From: Streptomyces sp. SAI-135
GTDB lineage: Bacteria; Actinomycetota; Actinomycetes; Streptomycetales; Streptomycetaceae
Reading direction: 5' to 3'
Assembly: GCF_029893805.1 (NCBI RefSeq)
Contig: NZ_JARXYP010000002.1
Location: 7,440,001-7,504,000 of the forward strand
DNA length: 64,000 nucleotides
Shown: piece after piece, positions 1-8,943 of the stretch
How the letters are laid out: every line of letters begins with the position of its first letter
How positions within the stretch are numbered: the stretch's first letter is position 1
The notes under the pieces: generated by a model
Databases searched by the model: none
What the model saw: the letters and a program-made list of their open reading frames with translations, nothing else
What the model was told of the DNA's origin: nothing
Made by a program: the position numbers and the translations under genes

Positions 1-1241
1 ACAACCCGTACGCGGGCGCCAAGGTGTACGTGAATCCGGAGTGGTCCGCCAACGCCGCCGCGGAGCCGGGCGGCAGCCGCATCTCCAACCAGCCCACCGG
101 CGTGTGGCTGGACCGGGTCGCCGCGATCAGCGGTGCCGGCGGGAAGATGGGCCTGCGGGCGCACCTCGACGAGGCCCTGAAGCAGAAGGGCAGCGGCGAG
201 CTCGCCGTCCAGCTGGTGATCTACGACCTGCCGGGCCGCGACTGTGCCGCGCTCGCCTCCAACGGTGAGTTCGGTCCGACGGACATCGACAAGTACAAGA
301 CGCAGTACATCGACCCGATCGCCGCGATCCTCGCCGACTCCAAGTACGCCTCGCTGCGGATCGTCACCACGGTCGAGCTCGACTCCCTGCCGAACCTCGT
401 CACCAACGTCTCGCCCCGGAACACCGCCACCCCCAACTGCGACACGATGAAGGCCAACGGCAACTACGTCAAGGGTGTCGGCTACGCGCTGAACAAGCTC
501 GGTGACGTACCCAACGTCTACAACTACGTGGACGCCGGGCACCACGGCTGGCTCGGCTGGGACGACAACTTCTCGGCGACCGTCCAGACGATCAAGCAGG
601 CGGCGACCGCCGAGGGCGCCACGGTGAGCGACGTCCACGGCTTCATCACCAACACCGCCAACTACAGCGCGTTGAAGGAGCCGTACTTCACCATCAACGA
701 CTCCGTGAACGGCAAGTCCGTGCGTGAGTCGAAGTGGGTCGACTGGAACCGGTACGTCGACGAGCTCTCCTACGCCCAGGCCTTCCGTCAGGAAGCCGTG
801 AGCCAGGGCTTCCCCTCGGGCGTCGGCATGCTCATCGACACCTCCCGCAACGGCTGGGGTGGCAGCGCCCGGCCGACCGGTCCCGGCGCCATGACCGATG
901 TGAACACCTACGTCGACGGCGGCCGTATCGACCGGCGCCTGAACACCGGCAACTGGTGCAACCAGGCCGGCGCCGGCCTCGGCGAGCGTCCGCAGGCCAG
1001 CCCGGCGGCCGGGATCGACGCCTACGTCTGGATCAAGCCCCCGGGTGAGTCCGACGGCGCCAGCAGCGCCATCCCCAACGACGAGGGCAAGGGCTTCGAC
1101 CGGATGTGCGACCCGACGTACACCGGCAACCCGCGGAACAACAACAACATGTCCGGTGCGCTGCCGAACGCCCCGCTGTCGGGGCACTGGTTCTCGGCGC
1201 AGTTCCAGGAGCTCATGAAGAACGCGTACCCGGCCCTGTAG
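1..1241 (+). CDS. GH6 cellulase (cellobiohydrolase type), 5' end cut by window edge
   Basis: Secreted glycoside hydrolase family 6 enzyme that releases cellobiose from cellulose by inversion. The frame is open from base 3, so the start codon, signal peptide and any cellulose-binding module lie outside the window; about 412 residues remain. The new N-terminus reads NPYAGAKVYVNPEW, typical of actinobacterial GH6 catalytic domains. Two family motifs with acidic catalytic residues are visible: YDLPGRDCAALASNGE near bases 222-269, and YVDAGHHGWLGW near 525-560, whose Asp matches the general acid of Trichoderma Cel6A. The protein ends with the catalytic domain (FQELMKNAYPAL), so there is no C-terminal binding module. 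The next gene is convergent. Family assignment is firm; exo versus endo action is inferred from similarity to actinobacterial exoglucanases. Confidence 0.93.
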   Translation, partial: NPYAGAKVYVNPEWSANAAAEPGGSRISNQPTGVWLDRVAAISGAGGKMGLRAHLDEALKQKGSGELAVQLVIYDLPGRDCAALASNGEFGPTDIDKYKTQYIDPIAAILADSKYASLRIVTTVELDSLPNLVTNVSPRNTATPNCDTMKANGNYVKGVGYALNKLGDVPNVYNYVDAGHHGWLGWDDNFSATVQTIKQAATAEGATVSDVHGFITNTANYSALKEPYFTINDSVNGKSVRESKWVDWNRYVDELSYAQAFRQEAVSQGFPSGVGMLIDTSRNGWGGSARPTGPGAMTDVNTYVDGGRIDRRLNTGNWCNQAGAGLGERPQASPAAGIDAYVWIKPPGESDGASSAIPNDEGKGFDRMCDPTYTGNPRNNNNMSGALPNAPLSGHWFSAQFQELMKNAYPAL

Positions 1242-1260
1242 TCCACCGGGTACAGCACGC

Positions 1261-1278
1261 GACACCCCGCCGGGGTCT
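1261..1278. terminator. Short hairpin between convergent genes
   Basis: GACACCCC, a 3-base loop, then GGGGTC lies between the 3' ends of the cellulase gene and the PhyH-like gene. It is a plausible shared terminator, but the stem is only 5-6 bp and there is no T run. Confidence 0.35.
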
Positions 1279-1280
1279 GG

Positions 1281-2057
1281 TCAGTGCTCTTCGGCCAGGC
1301 CCCGGCGGATCGCGAACTCCACTGCTGAAAAGTCGCCGTCGGGGCGGTGCAACTCGTACTGCTCCGACGGCAGCAGCGGCGGTTGAGCCATGAAGCGGGG
1401 CGTTGTGCCGTGGTGGGGCTGTGCCGCGTGCACCAGGAAGGGGTGGCAGAGGTAGACGTCGCCGGGGCTGCCGGTGGCGTGGGCGAGCGGGCGGTGGGCC
1501 GAGGCCTCGGCGACCTTGGGGCCCAACTCCAGGAAGGACGCGCCCTGTTCCCCGTACGGCTCAAGGACCGCGGGGACGTCGAGGTGGGAGCCCACCCTGA
1601 TGCGGGTCGGGGCGTCGGCCTCGGTGACCTCGCTGAACAGGAACAGCATCAGCAGGGCGCGGTCCCTGGAGCGCAGGTTGGTGTGGTACATGCCGGGCTG
1701 CGCGCCCTCGGGGAGGTAGCTTCCCTCGATGTGCCAGCCCGCGTCGTCCGGTTCCTCCGCGTGCGGAAACCGCAACGGAAAACTGCCCAGTGAGTACCGG
1801 GACTGCCAGCGGTCCTCGCCCACCAGGAGGTCGAACGCCTCGTGCAGCACCGGGGTGTTGGCGGCCGCCGCGAACGGGCCCTGCGCCATGTCGGCCACCC
1901 AGACCACCGGGTCCTTCCAGGAAGCCGGGTCCTCACGGTCGTAACCCGTCTCCTGCCACAGCAGCGACGCGCAGTGCTGGGCGACGCGGGGCGGGATGGC
2001 GCCCTCGATCCTCACGAATCCGTCTTCGAGGAAGCGCTCCACCAGTTCGTCGTCCAT
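1281..2057 (-). CDS. Phytanoyl-CoA dioxygenase (PhyH) family protein
   Basis: Putative Fe(II)/2-oxoglutarate-dependent oxygenase of the PhyH superfamily, 258 residues, about the usual size. I start it at the ATG at 2057 (MDDELVERFLEDGFVRIEG); the frame runs 12 codons further upstream but without family-like sequence. FLEDGFVRIEGAIP is the standard PhyH opening. The iron-binding facial triad appears as GWHIEGSYL (His and an acidic residue, Glu rather than the usual Asp) and a distal His in CHPFLVHAAQPHHG, followed by TPRFMAQ, whose Arg is the expected 2-oxoglutarate anchor. The substrate is unknown. It is divergent from the methyltransferase gene with about 150 bp between starts. Family is fairly sure; the reaction cannot be told from sequence. 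Confidence 0.82.
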   Translation of the reverse strand: MDDELVERFLEDGFVRIEGAIPPRVAQHCASLLWQETGYDREDPASWKDPVVWVADMAQGPFAAAANTPVLHEAFDLLVGEDRWQSRYSLGSFPLRFPHAEEPDDAGWHIEGSYLPEGAQPGMYHTNLRSRDRALLMLFLFSEVTEADAPTRIRVGSHLDVPAVLEPYGEQGASFLELGPKVAEASAHRPLAHATGSPGDVYLCHPFLVHAAQPHHGTTPRFMAQPPLLPSEQYELHRPDGDFSAVEFAIRRGLAEEH

Positions 2058-2205
2058 GGGGTCATCGTGGGGGACGGGCCGGGGCGGACGCACCCCATTT
2101 TCTTTACGCCCGCTTTGCCGTGGTTCTTGCTGTCACGGCAACATCGCTGGCTTCCCCGCGGTGCGTCGGCGCACGCTGGCCGCATCCCGAGGAGAGGCTG
2201 GCACC

Positions 2206-3081
2206 ATGGCGCACAACCACCACCACGATCACCAGCGCACCGACATCGACTGGTCCGCGATGGCCGAACACCTGGAGACCCAGGCCGAACTGTTCACCCC
2301 CCTCTACGAACGGGCCCTGGCCTGGCTCGGGCACAAGCAGACCGAGCCGGGGCTGGTCGTCGACGCGGGGAGCGGGCCGGGAGTGCTGTCCTGTCTGCTC
2401 GCCGAGGCGTTCCCGGGGGCCCGGGTGGTCGCCGTCGACGGGGCCGAGCCGCTGCTGGAGCGGGCCCGGGACCGGGCCGAACGGCTCGGGGTCGCCGATC
2501 GCTTCGGCACCCTCGCCGGTGAACTGCCGGGCGTCCTGGACGACTTGGACTACCCCGTCGACCTGCTCTGGGCCAGCCGGAGCCTGCACCACCTGGGCGA
2601 CCAGCGGGCCGGGATCGCCGCGTTCGCCTCCCGGCTGGCGCGGGGCGGCACCCTGGCGTTGATGGAGGGCGGGCTGCCGGCGCGCTTCCTGCCCCGGGAC
2701 ATCGGCATCGGGCGGCCCGGGCTCCAGGCACGGCTGGACGTGCTGGAGGAGGAGTGGTTCGCGCAGATGCGCGCGGACCTGCCCGACTCCGTCCCGGAGG
2801 TCGAGGACTGGCCCGCGCTGATGGCCTCCGCCGGGCTGCGGCACACCGGGACGCGCAGCTTCATGCTGGACCTGCCGGCACCGACGACCGACCGGGCCCG
2901 CGCGTACGTCGCCGCCTCGCTCGGGCGGTTGCGGGACGTCTTCGGGGAGCACCTGGACGCGGACGACCGCGCCGCCCTCGACCGGCTGCTCGACCCCGAG
3001 GACACGGCGAGCGTGCACCGGCGGGCGGATGTGTTCCTGCTGGCGGTGCACACCGTGCACACGGCGGTGCGGACCGGCTGA
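2206..3081 (+). CDS. SAM-dependent methyltransferase with His-rich N-terminus
   Basis: Class I SAM methyltransferase of 291 residues. The ATG at 2206 is preceded by GAGGAGAGG with good spacing, so this start is preferred over upstream codons. The SAM-binding motif I is VVDAGSGPGVLSCLLAE (about residues 51-67), motif II is VVAVDGAEPLLERARDRAE, and LLWASRSLHHLGD is the motif IV/V region. The C-terminal third is a helical region typical of small-molecule methyltransferases. The N-terminus MAHNHHHDHQ is unusually histidine-rich and could bind metal. Substrate unknown. The last 532 bases are antisense to the open frame of the following glycosyltransferase gene. Confidence 0.85.
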   Translation: MAHNHHHDHQRTDIDWSAMAEHLETQAELFTPLYERALAWLGHKQTEPGLVVDAGSGPGVLSCLLAEAFPGARVVAVDGAEPLLERARDRAERLGVADRFGTLAGELPGVLDDLDYPVDLLWASRSLHHLGDQRAGIAAFASRLARGGTLALMEGGLPARFLPRDIGIGRPGLQARLDVLEEEWFAQMRADLPDSVPEVEDWPALMASAGLRHTGTRSFMLDLPAPTTDRARAYVAASLGRLRDVFGEHLDADDRAALDRLLDPEDTASVHRRADVFLLAVHTVHTAVRTG

Positions 3082-4469
3082 GGGCACGCCTTCGGGTTCC
3101 CCGCCCGCCTCGGGGCACGGGCGTACTCCGTGACGAGGGCACCCTGGACGTTCTGGACACGGCCGGGCACGAAGCAGTCGGCCAGAACCCGTCGTTTGAC
3201 CTCTTCCTGCGGTGTCCGGTCCAGTGGCTGACCGGTGGGATCGGAGACGGCGACGATCCGTTCCGTCGCCAGCACGCGGGCACGGATGACGGGCGCGGCG
3301 ACCTCCGTGCCGTACAGCGTCGCCGAGGCCGCCGGGCCGCGGTCGAGTGCCAGGTCGCGCAGCCGCCCCACGGAGGCGGGATCGACGAGTGACCACACGC
3401 GGCGCCGGGCGGGCAGGTAGAGGACGCCGTCGGCGTGCGCGGCGGTCATGGCCCGGGCGATCGCGACGGCGTCGTCGGTGCGGCTCTCCGGGGTGCGCAA
3501 CTGGAGGCTCACCGGAAGGAGCGCGAGGACGGCCGTGCCCAGGGCGAGGATCCGGGCCCGGCCCAGCCTGTCGAGGGCCGCGCCGATCAGCAGGGCGGTG
3601 CCCGCGTGACCGTAGAGGACGTAGCGGTCCACGTAGAGGGGCTTCAGCGGGCTCAGGAGGAGCAGCGTCAGCGCGGGCAGGACCGTCAGCGGCAGGGCCA
3701 GCCGGGGAAGAGGACCGTGTCGGAGCGGGAAGGCGCAGGCCAAGGCCAGTGCGCAGACCGCGGTGAAGGCGAGCAGCGTGCCCGCTCCCGGGCCGCCGAT
3801 CCACGCCACTTGATCCGACTGGCGTGTGCTGAGGACGGCCGGGGGAGCCAGGGCGACGCAGACCCCGAGGGCCACCAGGAGCGCGGGACGACGGGCCGGG
3901 CGCGGGAGGGCCGACAGGTGGGCGGGCACGGCCAGTACCGCGAACTCGTGCAGCAGACACGCGGCGAGCAGGACCGTGCCGTACGCCGTCCAGGCACCGG
4001 CCGTACGCCGGTTCGCCGCCCGCACCAGCAGATACGTCGCCCAGACGACCAGCGCGCAGACCAGGGCGTAGGAGCGACCCTCCTGCGCGTACCGCTGGAC
4101 CGGTGGGAGCACCGCGAAGGCGAGGCCGGACAGCAGGCCCGCGCGCGGTCCGGCGAGGCGGTGGCCCAGCAGGGCCAGGCCAGCGGCCGCCGCCGCGGTC
4201 GCCAGCACCGACGGAAGGCGCAGCACCAGCAGCGGGTCCGCCCCCTCGGACAACCGGAACAGGGCGTGCAGGAAGAGGTAGTACAGACCGTGCACGGCGT
4301 CGGCGTTCCCCAGCGCCGCCCACAGGTCGGGCAGCGAGCGCCGAGCCATGTCGTACGTCACCACCTCGTCCCGCCACATGCTGCCGCCGCGCCGGACGCC
4401 CCACAGGCCGAGGGCGAGGGAGAGCGCGGCCGGGACGAGCGCGTGCCGGGGCAGACCGGTTGCGGGCAC
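2550..4469 (-). CDS. GT-C fold membrane glycosyltransferase (family 39-like), C-terminus uncertain
   Basis: Polytopic membrane protein resembling GT39/ArnT-type GT-C glycosyltransferases, which transfer a sugar from a polyprenyl-phosphate donor. The first outer loop carries WRDEVVTYDMARRSL, matching the catalytic acidic motif of the fold, followed by LYYLFLHALFRL and about ten hydrophobic segments. I place the start at the GTG at 4469 (VPATGLPRHALVPAAL, leading straight into the first membrane helix); the frame is open back to 4643. The membrane part and soluble tail end near base 3090 (GALVTEYARAP), where a family member would be expected to stop, but no stop occurs until 2550. The last 530 bases are therefore antisense to the methyltransferase gene. 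A lost stop codon or sequencing error is possible. Confidence 0.72.
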   Translation of the reverse strand: MPATGLPRHALVPAALSLALGLWGVRRGGSMWRDEVVTYDMARRSLPDLWAALGNADAVHGLYYLFLHALFRLSEGADPLLVLRLPSVLATAAAAAGLALLGHRLAGPRAGLLSGLAFAVLPPVQRYAQEGRSYALVCALVVWATYLLVRAANRRTAGAWTAYGTVLLAACLLHEFAVLAVPAHLSALPRPARRPALLVALGVCVALAPPAVLSTRQSDQVAWIGGPGAGTLLAFTAVCALALACAFPLRHGPLPRLALPLTVLPALTLLLLSPLKPLYVDRYVLYGHAGTALLIGAALDRLGRARILALGTAVLALLPVSLQLRTPESRTDDAVAIARAMTAAHADGVLYLPARRRVWSLVDPASVGRLRDLALDRGPAASATLYGTEVAAPVIRARVLATERIVAVSDPTGQPLDRTPQEEVKRRVLADCFVPGRVQNVQGALVTEYARAPRRAGNPKACPQPVRTAVCTVCTASRNTSARRCTLAVSSGSSSRSRAARSSASRCSPKTSRNRPSEAATYARARSVVGAGRSSMKLRVPVCRSPAEAISAGQSSTSGTESGRSARICANHSSSSTSSRAWSPGRPMPMSRGRKRAGSPPSINARVPPRASREANAAIPARWSPRWCRLRLAQSRSTG

Positions 4470-4703
4470 GGTTCCGGACGGGGCGGCGGGCAACCGGACC
4501 GCCCGTGACAGGGGTCCTGGTGAGTGTGTGGTGGCGATGGCTGACTCCGGTGCGTGGCGGGAGCACGGGGCCCGACGGGCGGGCGTGCACCGACGAGTCC
4601 AGGGGCCGGCGGATTGTTGGGCACCCCCTGATCGGCGGACCAATCAATGCGCGGGCCCGGCCGTCGGCGGGTGGGACGGCCGTGAGCGAGGGGGGAGACG
4701 CCC

Positions 4704-7700
4704 ATGGGGCGCCGGGAGAAGCCGCTTGATCCGAGGGCGGGGACCGTGCAGCGGTTCGCGTACGAGATGCGCAAGCTGCGCGCCGAGGCGGGCACCCCGA
4801 CCTACCGCGCCATGGCCGCCGGGGCGGGCTATTCGGCGCCCACCCTCTCCGCCGCCGCGGCCGGCGAACGGCTGCCGACCCTGCCGGTGCTCCTCGCCTA
4901 TGTCACCGCGTGCGGCGGCGACCCGCGGGAGTGGGAGGGACGGTGGCGGGAGGCCTGCGCCGAGTCGGCCGACGCGCGGGTCGCCGAGGACGCCGAGCAG
5001 GAGGACAGCCCCTACCCCGGACTCGCCCGCTTCGAGACGGGCGACGGGGAGCACTTCCACGGCCGCGACGACCTGATCGCCGAACTCCTCGCACTCACCG
5101 CCGGGAAGCGGTTCGTGGCGGTGGCCGGAGCGAGCGGAAGCGGCAAGTCGTCCTTGCTGCGGGCGGGGTTGATACCGGCCCTGCGGACCCCCTCGGCCGC
5201 GTCCCGCCCCGCACTCGCCGCCATCCGTCTGCTCACCCCCGGCCCCCACCCCCTCCGCACCCACCAGGCGCTCTTCACCCCGCACGACGGTCCCGGCGAC
5301 ACGCTGCTCGTCGTCGACCAGTTCGAGGAGGTCTTCACCCTCTGCGCGGACCCCGCAGAACGCGCCGCCTTCCTCGGGGAGTTGCTCGCGGCCGCAGACC
5401 CCGCGTCACGGCTGCGGGCGGTGATCGCCGTTCGGGCCGACTTCTACGGCCGGTGCGCGGAACACGGGCCGCTCGCCGAAGTGCTCAGCAACTCCACGCT
5501 GCTCGTCGGCCCGATGCCGCCGGCAGGGCTGCGAGAGGCGGTGGTGCGCCCGGCAGCCGCTCAACGACTGGTCGTGGAACGGGCGTTGACTGCTCGGATC
5601 GTCGCGGACGTGGCCGGTGAGCCGGGCGGACTGCCACTGATGGCGCACGCGGTGCGCGAGGTCTGGCGCAGGCGCACCGGCAGAACCCTCACCCTCGCCG
5701 CCTACGAGGCCGTCGGCGGTGTCCGCGGTGCCGTCGCGCACACCGCGGAGGCCGTCCACGCCCGGTGCACCCCCGCCGAGACCGCCGCACTGCGCCGCCT
5801 GCTGCTGCGGACGGTGAACCCCGGTGACGGCACCGAGGACACCCGCCGGCCCGTGGACCGCGCGGAACTGGACGCGGACGGGACGACGGCCCGCGTCCTC
5901 GAACTGCTCGTCCGCAACCGGCTGCTGACCGTCGACGGCACCACCGTCGACCTCGCCCACGAGGCGCTCCTCGGTGCCTGGCCCCGGCTGCGCGGCTGGC
6001 TGGACGAGGACCGCGAACGGCTGCGCCTGCACCGCGCGCTGACCGAGGCCGCCCTCACCTGGGACGCGCTGGGCCGGGATGCGGGCGCCCTGTACCGGGG
6101 CACCCGGCTCACGCGGGCCCGCGAGGCCTTCACCGACGCGGCGGAACTGAACCGGCTCGAACGTGACTTCCTGGCCGCGAGCGTCGAGGCCCACGAACGC
6201 GGCCGCCGTGCCGCGGCCCGAGCCGCCCGCCGACTGCGCGCCCTGACCGCCGCGCTCGCCGTCCTGCTGGTCCTGGCCGTGGCCGCGGGCGCGGCCGCCT
6301 GGCGGCAGAGCGGGGTCAGCGCACGGCAGCGCGACGAGGCCGAGGCCCGCCGGGCCGCCGCCCTCGTGGACACGCTGCGCGAGGACGACCCGCGCACCGC
6401 GATGCGGCTGGCCCTTGCCGCCTGGCGGACCGCCGACCTGCCGGAGACCCGGCAGGCGCTGCGCACCGCCGCCGCGCAGAGCGAGCGGGACGTGTTCACC
6501 GAGCCCGAGAAGGGGGACGCGCGGGCCCGGAACGCGCCCTCCTGGCTCAGCCGGGACGGGCGGATCCTGTCGACGGTGGTGCGCGACACGCTCGTCCAGT
6601 GGGACGTGCCGGCCCACCGGCGGCTCCGGTCGGTGACCCTCCCGGGCCTGTCCGAGGGCGTGAGAGACGTCAGCGACGACGGGCGCTTCGTCGCCCATTT
6701 CGCTCCCGGGGGCACCGGCCTGCTGGTCGCGGGGCTCACCGACGGCAGGACGTACCGGTTGCCGGTCGGCTCCTGGCGGGACGCCGACGTGGCGTTCGCA
6801 CCGGGCGGCCGCACCCTGCTCGTACGGCGGCTCGTCCACGGCGCCGACGACGAACGGGCCACGCTGGAGGTGTGGGACGTGACGCGGCAGCGACTGCGGT
6901 TCCGGTACGAACGCGGCAGCGACGACGGCGCGTTGCCCGCCCAGAGCCCCGACGGCCGCCGCCTCGCCTGGTGCACGGACTACGGCGGGCACCTGCGCGT
7001 CCTCGACACCGGTGTGCCGCGCCCCGTCACCACCACGGTGCCCGACGCCACCGGCGGTCCCCTGTGCCGGGGCGACGAACTCACCTTCACCGCCGACAGC
7101 CGGGGCGTGGCGGCCAGTACCTCCCAAGGGATCGTGACCTGGGACCTGCGGACCCGACGCGAACGGCCCCGGCTCCCCCTGGCCGGCAGCGGGGACCTGG
7201 AGTTCGTCGGCGACTACGCCCTGACCTGGACCCTGGGATCGATCGCGCTGTGGCGCCCTGGCCTGCCCGACCCCGCGGACGACAGCGCGCGCGAGCCGCT
7301 GCTCACCTTCCCCGTCGACTCGTCGGCGGTGGGCGACCTGCGTCTGGACCTCGACGCGGGCGTGCTGCGCTACCGGGAGCAGGGGCGGACCAGTTCGGTG
7401 CACACGCTCTCGCTCCAGGGACTGACCGGCACCGCCTGGCGGGACCGGGCCGCGGAGACCGCGGCGTTCGACTACCGGGGCCGGCCGGTACGCGCCAGGG
7501 AGGCACCCGTCGTCGACCACCGGTCCACCGTCACCGTCGACCCGACCGGCCGCACCGCGCTGACCTCGGAAGGCACGCTCGTCAGTGTCTCGACGGGCAG
7601 GCGGCCCGCGGGAACCGAAGGTGTCGCAGGTGAGGACTACCTCACGGCGGGCGCCTTCAGCCCGGACGGCCGCCGCCTCGCCGTCGCCGACCTCCGCGGC

Positions 7701-8096
7701 CGCGTCACCCTGTGGGACGCGCGCACCTGGCGCAGACTGGCCGTGCTGCGCGGCGGCGGCTCCAACCGCCACGAGCCGGCGCTCGCCTTCTCCGCCGACG
7801 GCGCCCTGGTGGCCTCGAGCGACCCCGACGGCTCGGTGCACCTCTGGGAGACGGCCACTCCCGCGCTGCCGCCCGCGGTCCTCCCTGCGGGCGACGCCCC
7901 GGTGCTCGCCCTCGGGCTCACCCGCGACGGGGCCGCCTTGCACATCGCCACGCCCCATCTCGCCGACCGGGCACTTCCGTTGGCCCCGGAGAGCGCCGCA
8001 CGCGCGGTGTGCGCGCGGGTGTCGACGGGACTCACCGAGGCGCAGTGGCGGCGCTGGTTCCCCTCGGCCGACCACCGCCGAACCTGCGGCACTTGA
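4704..8096 (+). CDS. HTH - nSTAND NTPase - WD40 repeat protein
   Basis: Large signalling protein of 1130 residues. The order is a helix-turn-helix region (about 10-70, with FAYEMRKLRAEAGTPTYRAMA), an nSTAND-type NTPase with Walker A GASGSGKSSLL (about 141-151) and Walker B TLLVVDQFEEVF (about 200-211), a winged-helix and helical arm, one predicted membrane helix near 515-535 (LTAALAVLLVLAVAAG), and a WD40 propeller to the end. Two late repeats are clear: GAFSPDGRRLAVADLRGRV and LAFSADGALVASSDPDGSV. The start is well supported by GAGGGGGGAG ahead of the ATG. Streptomyces genomes carry many such proteins; STAND NTPases act as ligand-triggered switches, but the trigger and output here are unknown. 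It is not in an operon with its neighbours. Confidence 0.88.
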   Translation: MGRREKPLDPRAGTVQRFAYEMRKLRAEAGTPTYRAMAAGAGYSAPTLSAAAAGERLPTLPVLLAYVTACGGDPREWEGRWREACAESADARVAEDAEQEDSPYPGLARFETGDGEHFHGRDDLIAELLALTAGKRFVAVAGASGSGKSSLLRAGLIPALRTPSAASRPALAAIRLLTPGPHPLRTHQALFTPHDGPGDTLLVVDQFEEVFTLCADPAERAAFLGELLAAADPASRLRAVIAVRADFYGRCAEHGPLAEVLSNSTLLVGPMPPAGLREAVVRPAAAQRLVVERALTARIVADVAGEPGGLPLMAHAVREVWRRRTGRTLTLAAYEAVGGVRGAVAHTAEAVHARCTPAETAALRRLLLRTVNPGDGTEDTRRPVDRAELDADGTTARVLELLVRNRLLTVDGTTVDLAHEALLGAWPRLRGWLDEDRERLRLHRALTEAALTWDALGRDAGALYRGTRLTRAREAFTDAAELNRLERDFLAASVEAHERGRRAAARAARRLRALTAALAVLLVLAVAAGAAAWRQSGVSARQRDEAEARRAAALVDTLREDDPRTAMRLALAAWRTADLPETRQALRTAAAQSERDVFTEPEKGDARARNAPSWLSRDGRILSTVVRDTLVQWDVPAHRRLRSVTLPGLSEGVRDVSDDGRFVAHFAPGGTGLLVAGLTDGRTYRLPVGSWRDADVAFAPGGRTLLVRRLVHGADDERATLEVWDVTRQRLRFRYERGSDDGALPAQSPDGRRLAWCTDYGGHLRVLDTGVPRPVTTTVPDATGGPLCRGDELTFTADSRGVAASTSQGIVTWDLRTRRERPRLPLAGSGDLEFVGDYALTWTLGSIALWRPGLPDPADDSAREPLLTFPVDSSAVGDLRLDLDAGVLRYREQGRTSSVHTLSLQGLTGTAWRDRAAETAAFDYRGRPVRAREAPVVDHRSTVTVDPTGRTALTSEGTLVSVSTGRRPAGTEGVAGEDYLTAGAFSPDGRRLAVADLRGRVTLWDARTWRRLAVLRGGGSNRHEPALAFSADGALVASSDPDGSVHLWETATPALPPAVLPAGDAPVLALGLTRDGAALHIATPHLADRALPLAPESAARAVCARVSTGLTEAQWRRWFPSADHRRTCGT

Positions 8097-8165
8097 CTTC
8101 GAGAACGCTTCAACTGATGTACTCCCCGGCGTCCAGGAGTTGACCGAGACACACAGGGGGAAGCC

Positions 8166-8867
8166 ATGTCCGACGCACCGGTCGCACTCATCACCGGCGG
8201 TGGCAGCGGTATCGGCGCCGCGGTCGCGCGGCAACTGCTCGACGCGGGGCACCGGGTGGCCGTCACCGGCCGGGGTGAGCCGCGGCTGCGGGCCTTCGCC
8301 GAGGAACTGGGCGACCCGGAGGGGCTGTTGACGTTCGTCGGCAACGCGGCCGAGTACGGCGACGTCAGGGCTGCCGTGGACGGCACGCTCAAGGAGTTCG
8401 GCCGGCTGGACACCGTCGTGGCCAACGCGGGCTTCGCCACCCATGACACGGTGGCCGCGGGAGACCCGGCCGGCTGGTCCGAGATGGTGCTGACCAACGT
8501 GCTCGGTCCCGCCCTCCTCATCCGCGCCTCCATCGACGCGCTCAAGGAGACCCGCGGCCGGATCGTCCTGGTCGGCAGCGTCGCCGGGTTCGTCCACGGG
8601 CCCGGCAACATCTACGGGGCGACGAAGTGGGCGGTGACCGGGCTCGCCGAGAACGCCCGCCGTGAGGTCACCGAGTTCGGCGTCGGCGTCACCCTGATCG
8701 CCCCCGGCCGGACGGAGACGCCGTTCTGGGACAGCTACGGCAGCCTGCCTCCCGGTCACCTCCTGACCGCCGACCAGATCGCCGACTCGGTCGTGTGGGC
8801 CGTACGGCAGCCGGAGGGCGTCGACATCAACACCGTGGTCGTACGGCCGATCGGGCAGCCGGTCTAG
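8166..8867 (+). CDS. Short-chain dehydrogenase/reductase
   Basis: Classical SDR oxidoreductase of 233 residues. The cofactor loop TGGGSGIG is at residues 10-17, the NAG motif is in VVANAGFATHD, and the active-site Ser and Tyr-x3-Lys appear as VLVGSVAGFV and IYGATKWAV (about residue 150). Length is typical. GGGGGAAGCC before the ATG is a strong ribosome site. The Arg in VTGRGEP after the second strand suggests NADP(H). Substrate unknown. A hairpin terminator follows. Confidence 0.88.
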   Translation: MSDAPVALITGGGSGIGAAVARQLLDAGHRVAVTGRGEPRLRAFAEELGDPEGLLTFVGNAAEYGDVRAAVDGTLKEFGRLDTVVANAGFATHDTVAAGDPAGWSEMVLTNVLGPALLIRASIDALKETRGRIVLVGSVAGFVHGPGNIYGATKWAVTGLAENARREVTEFGVGVTLIAPGRTETPFWDSYGSLPPGHLLTADQIADSVVWAVRQPEGVDINTVVVRPIGQPV

Positions 8868-8887
8868 GGCGGGGCCCACACGCACGA

Positions 8888-8930
8888 CGGCCGGCGGCGC
8901 GTCCCGCGAACGGGAGCGCACCGCCGGCCG
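8888..8930. terminator. Bidirectional hairpin terminator
   Basis: CGGCCGGCGG pairs with CCGCCGGCCG around an inner region of about 23 bases. It sits between the converging SDR and aldo/keto reductase genes and can serve both. Confidence 0.7.
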
Positions 8931-8943
8931 AACCGCACCGGGA

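Noticed and set aside
5406..8921. A 1171-codon open frame antisense to the nSTAND-WD40 and SDR genes
   Set aside because: It is a shadow of the GC-rich third positions of the real genes; low-complexity Arg/Gly/Pro composition, no family motifs and no ribosome site.
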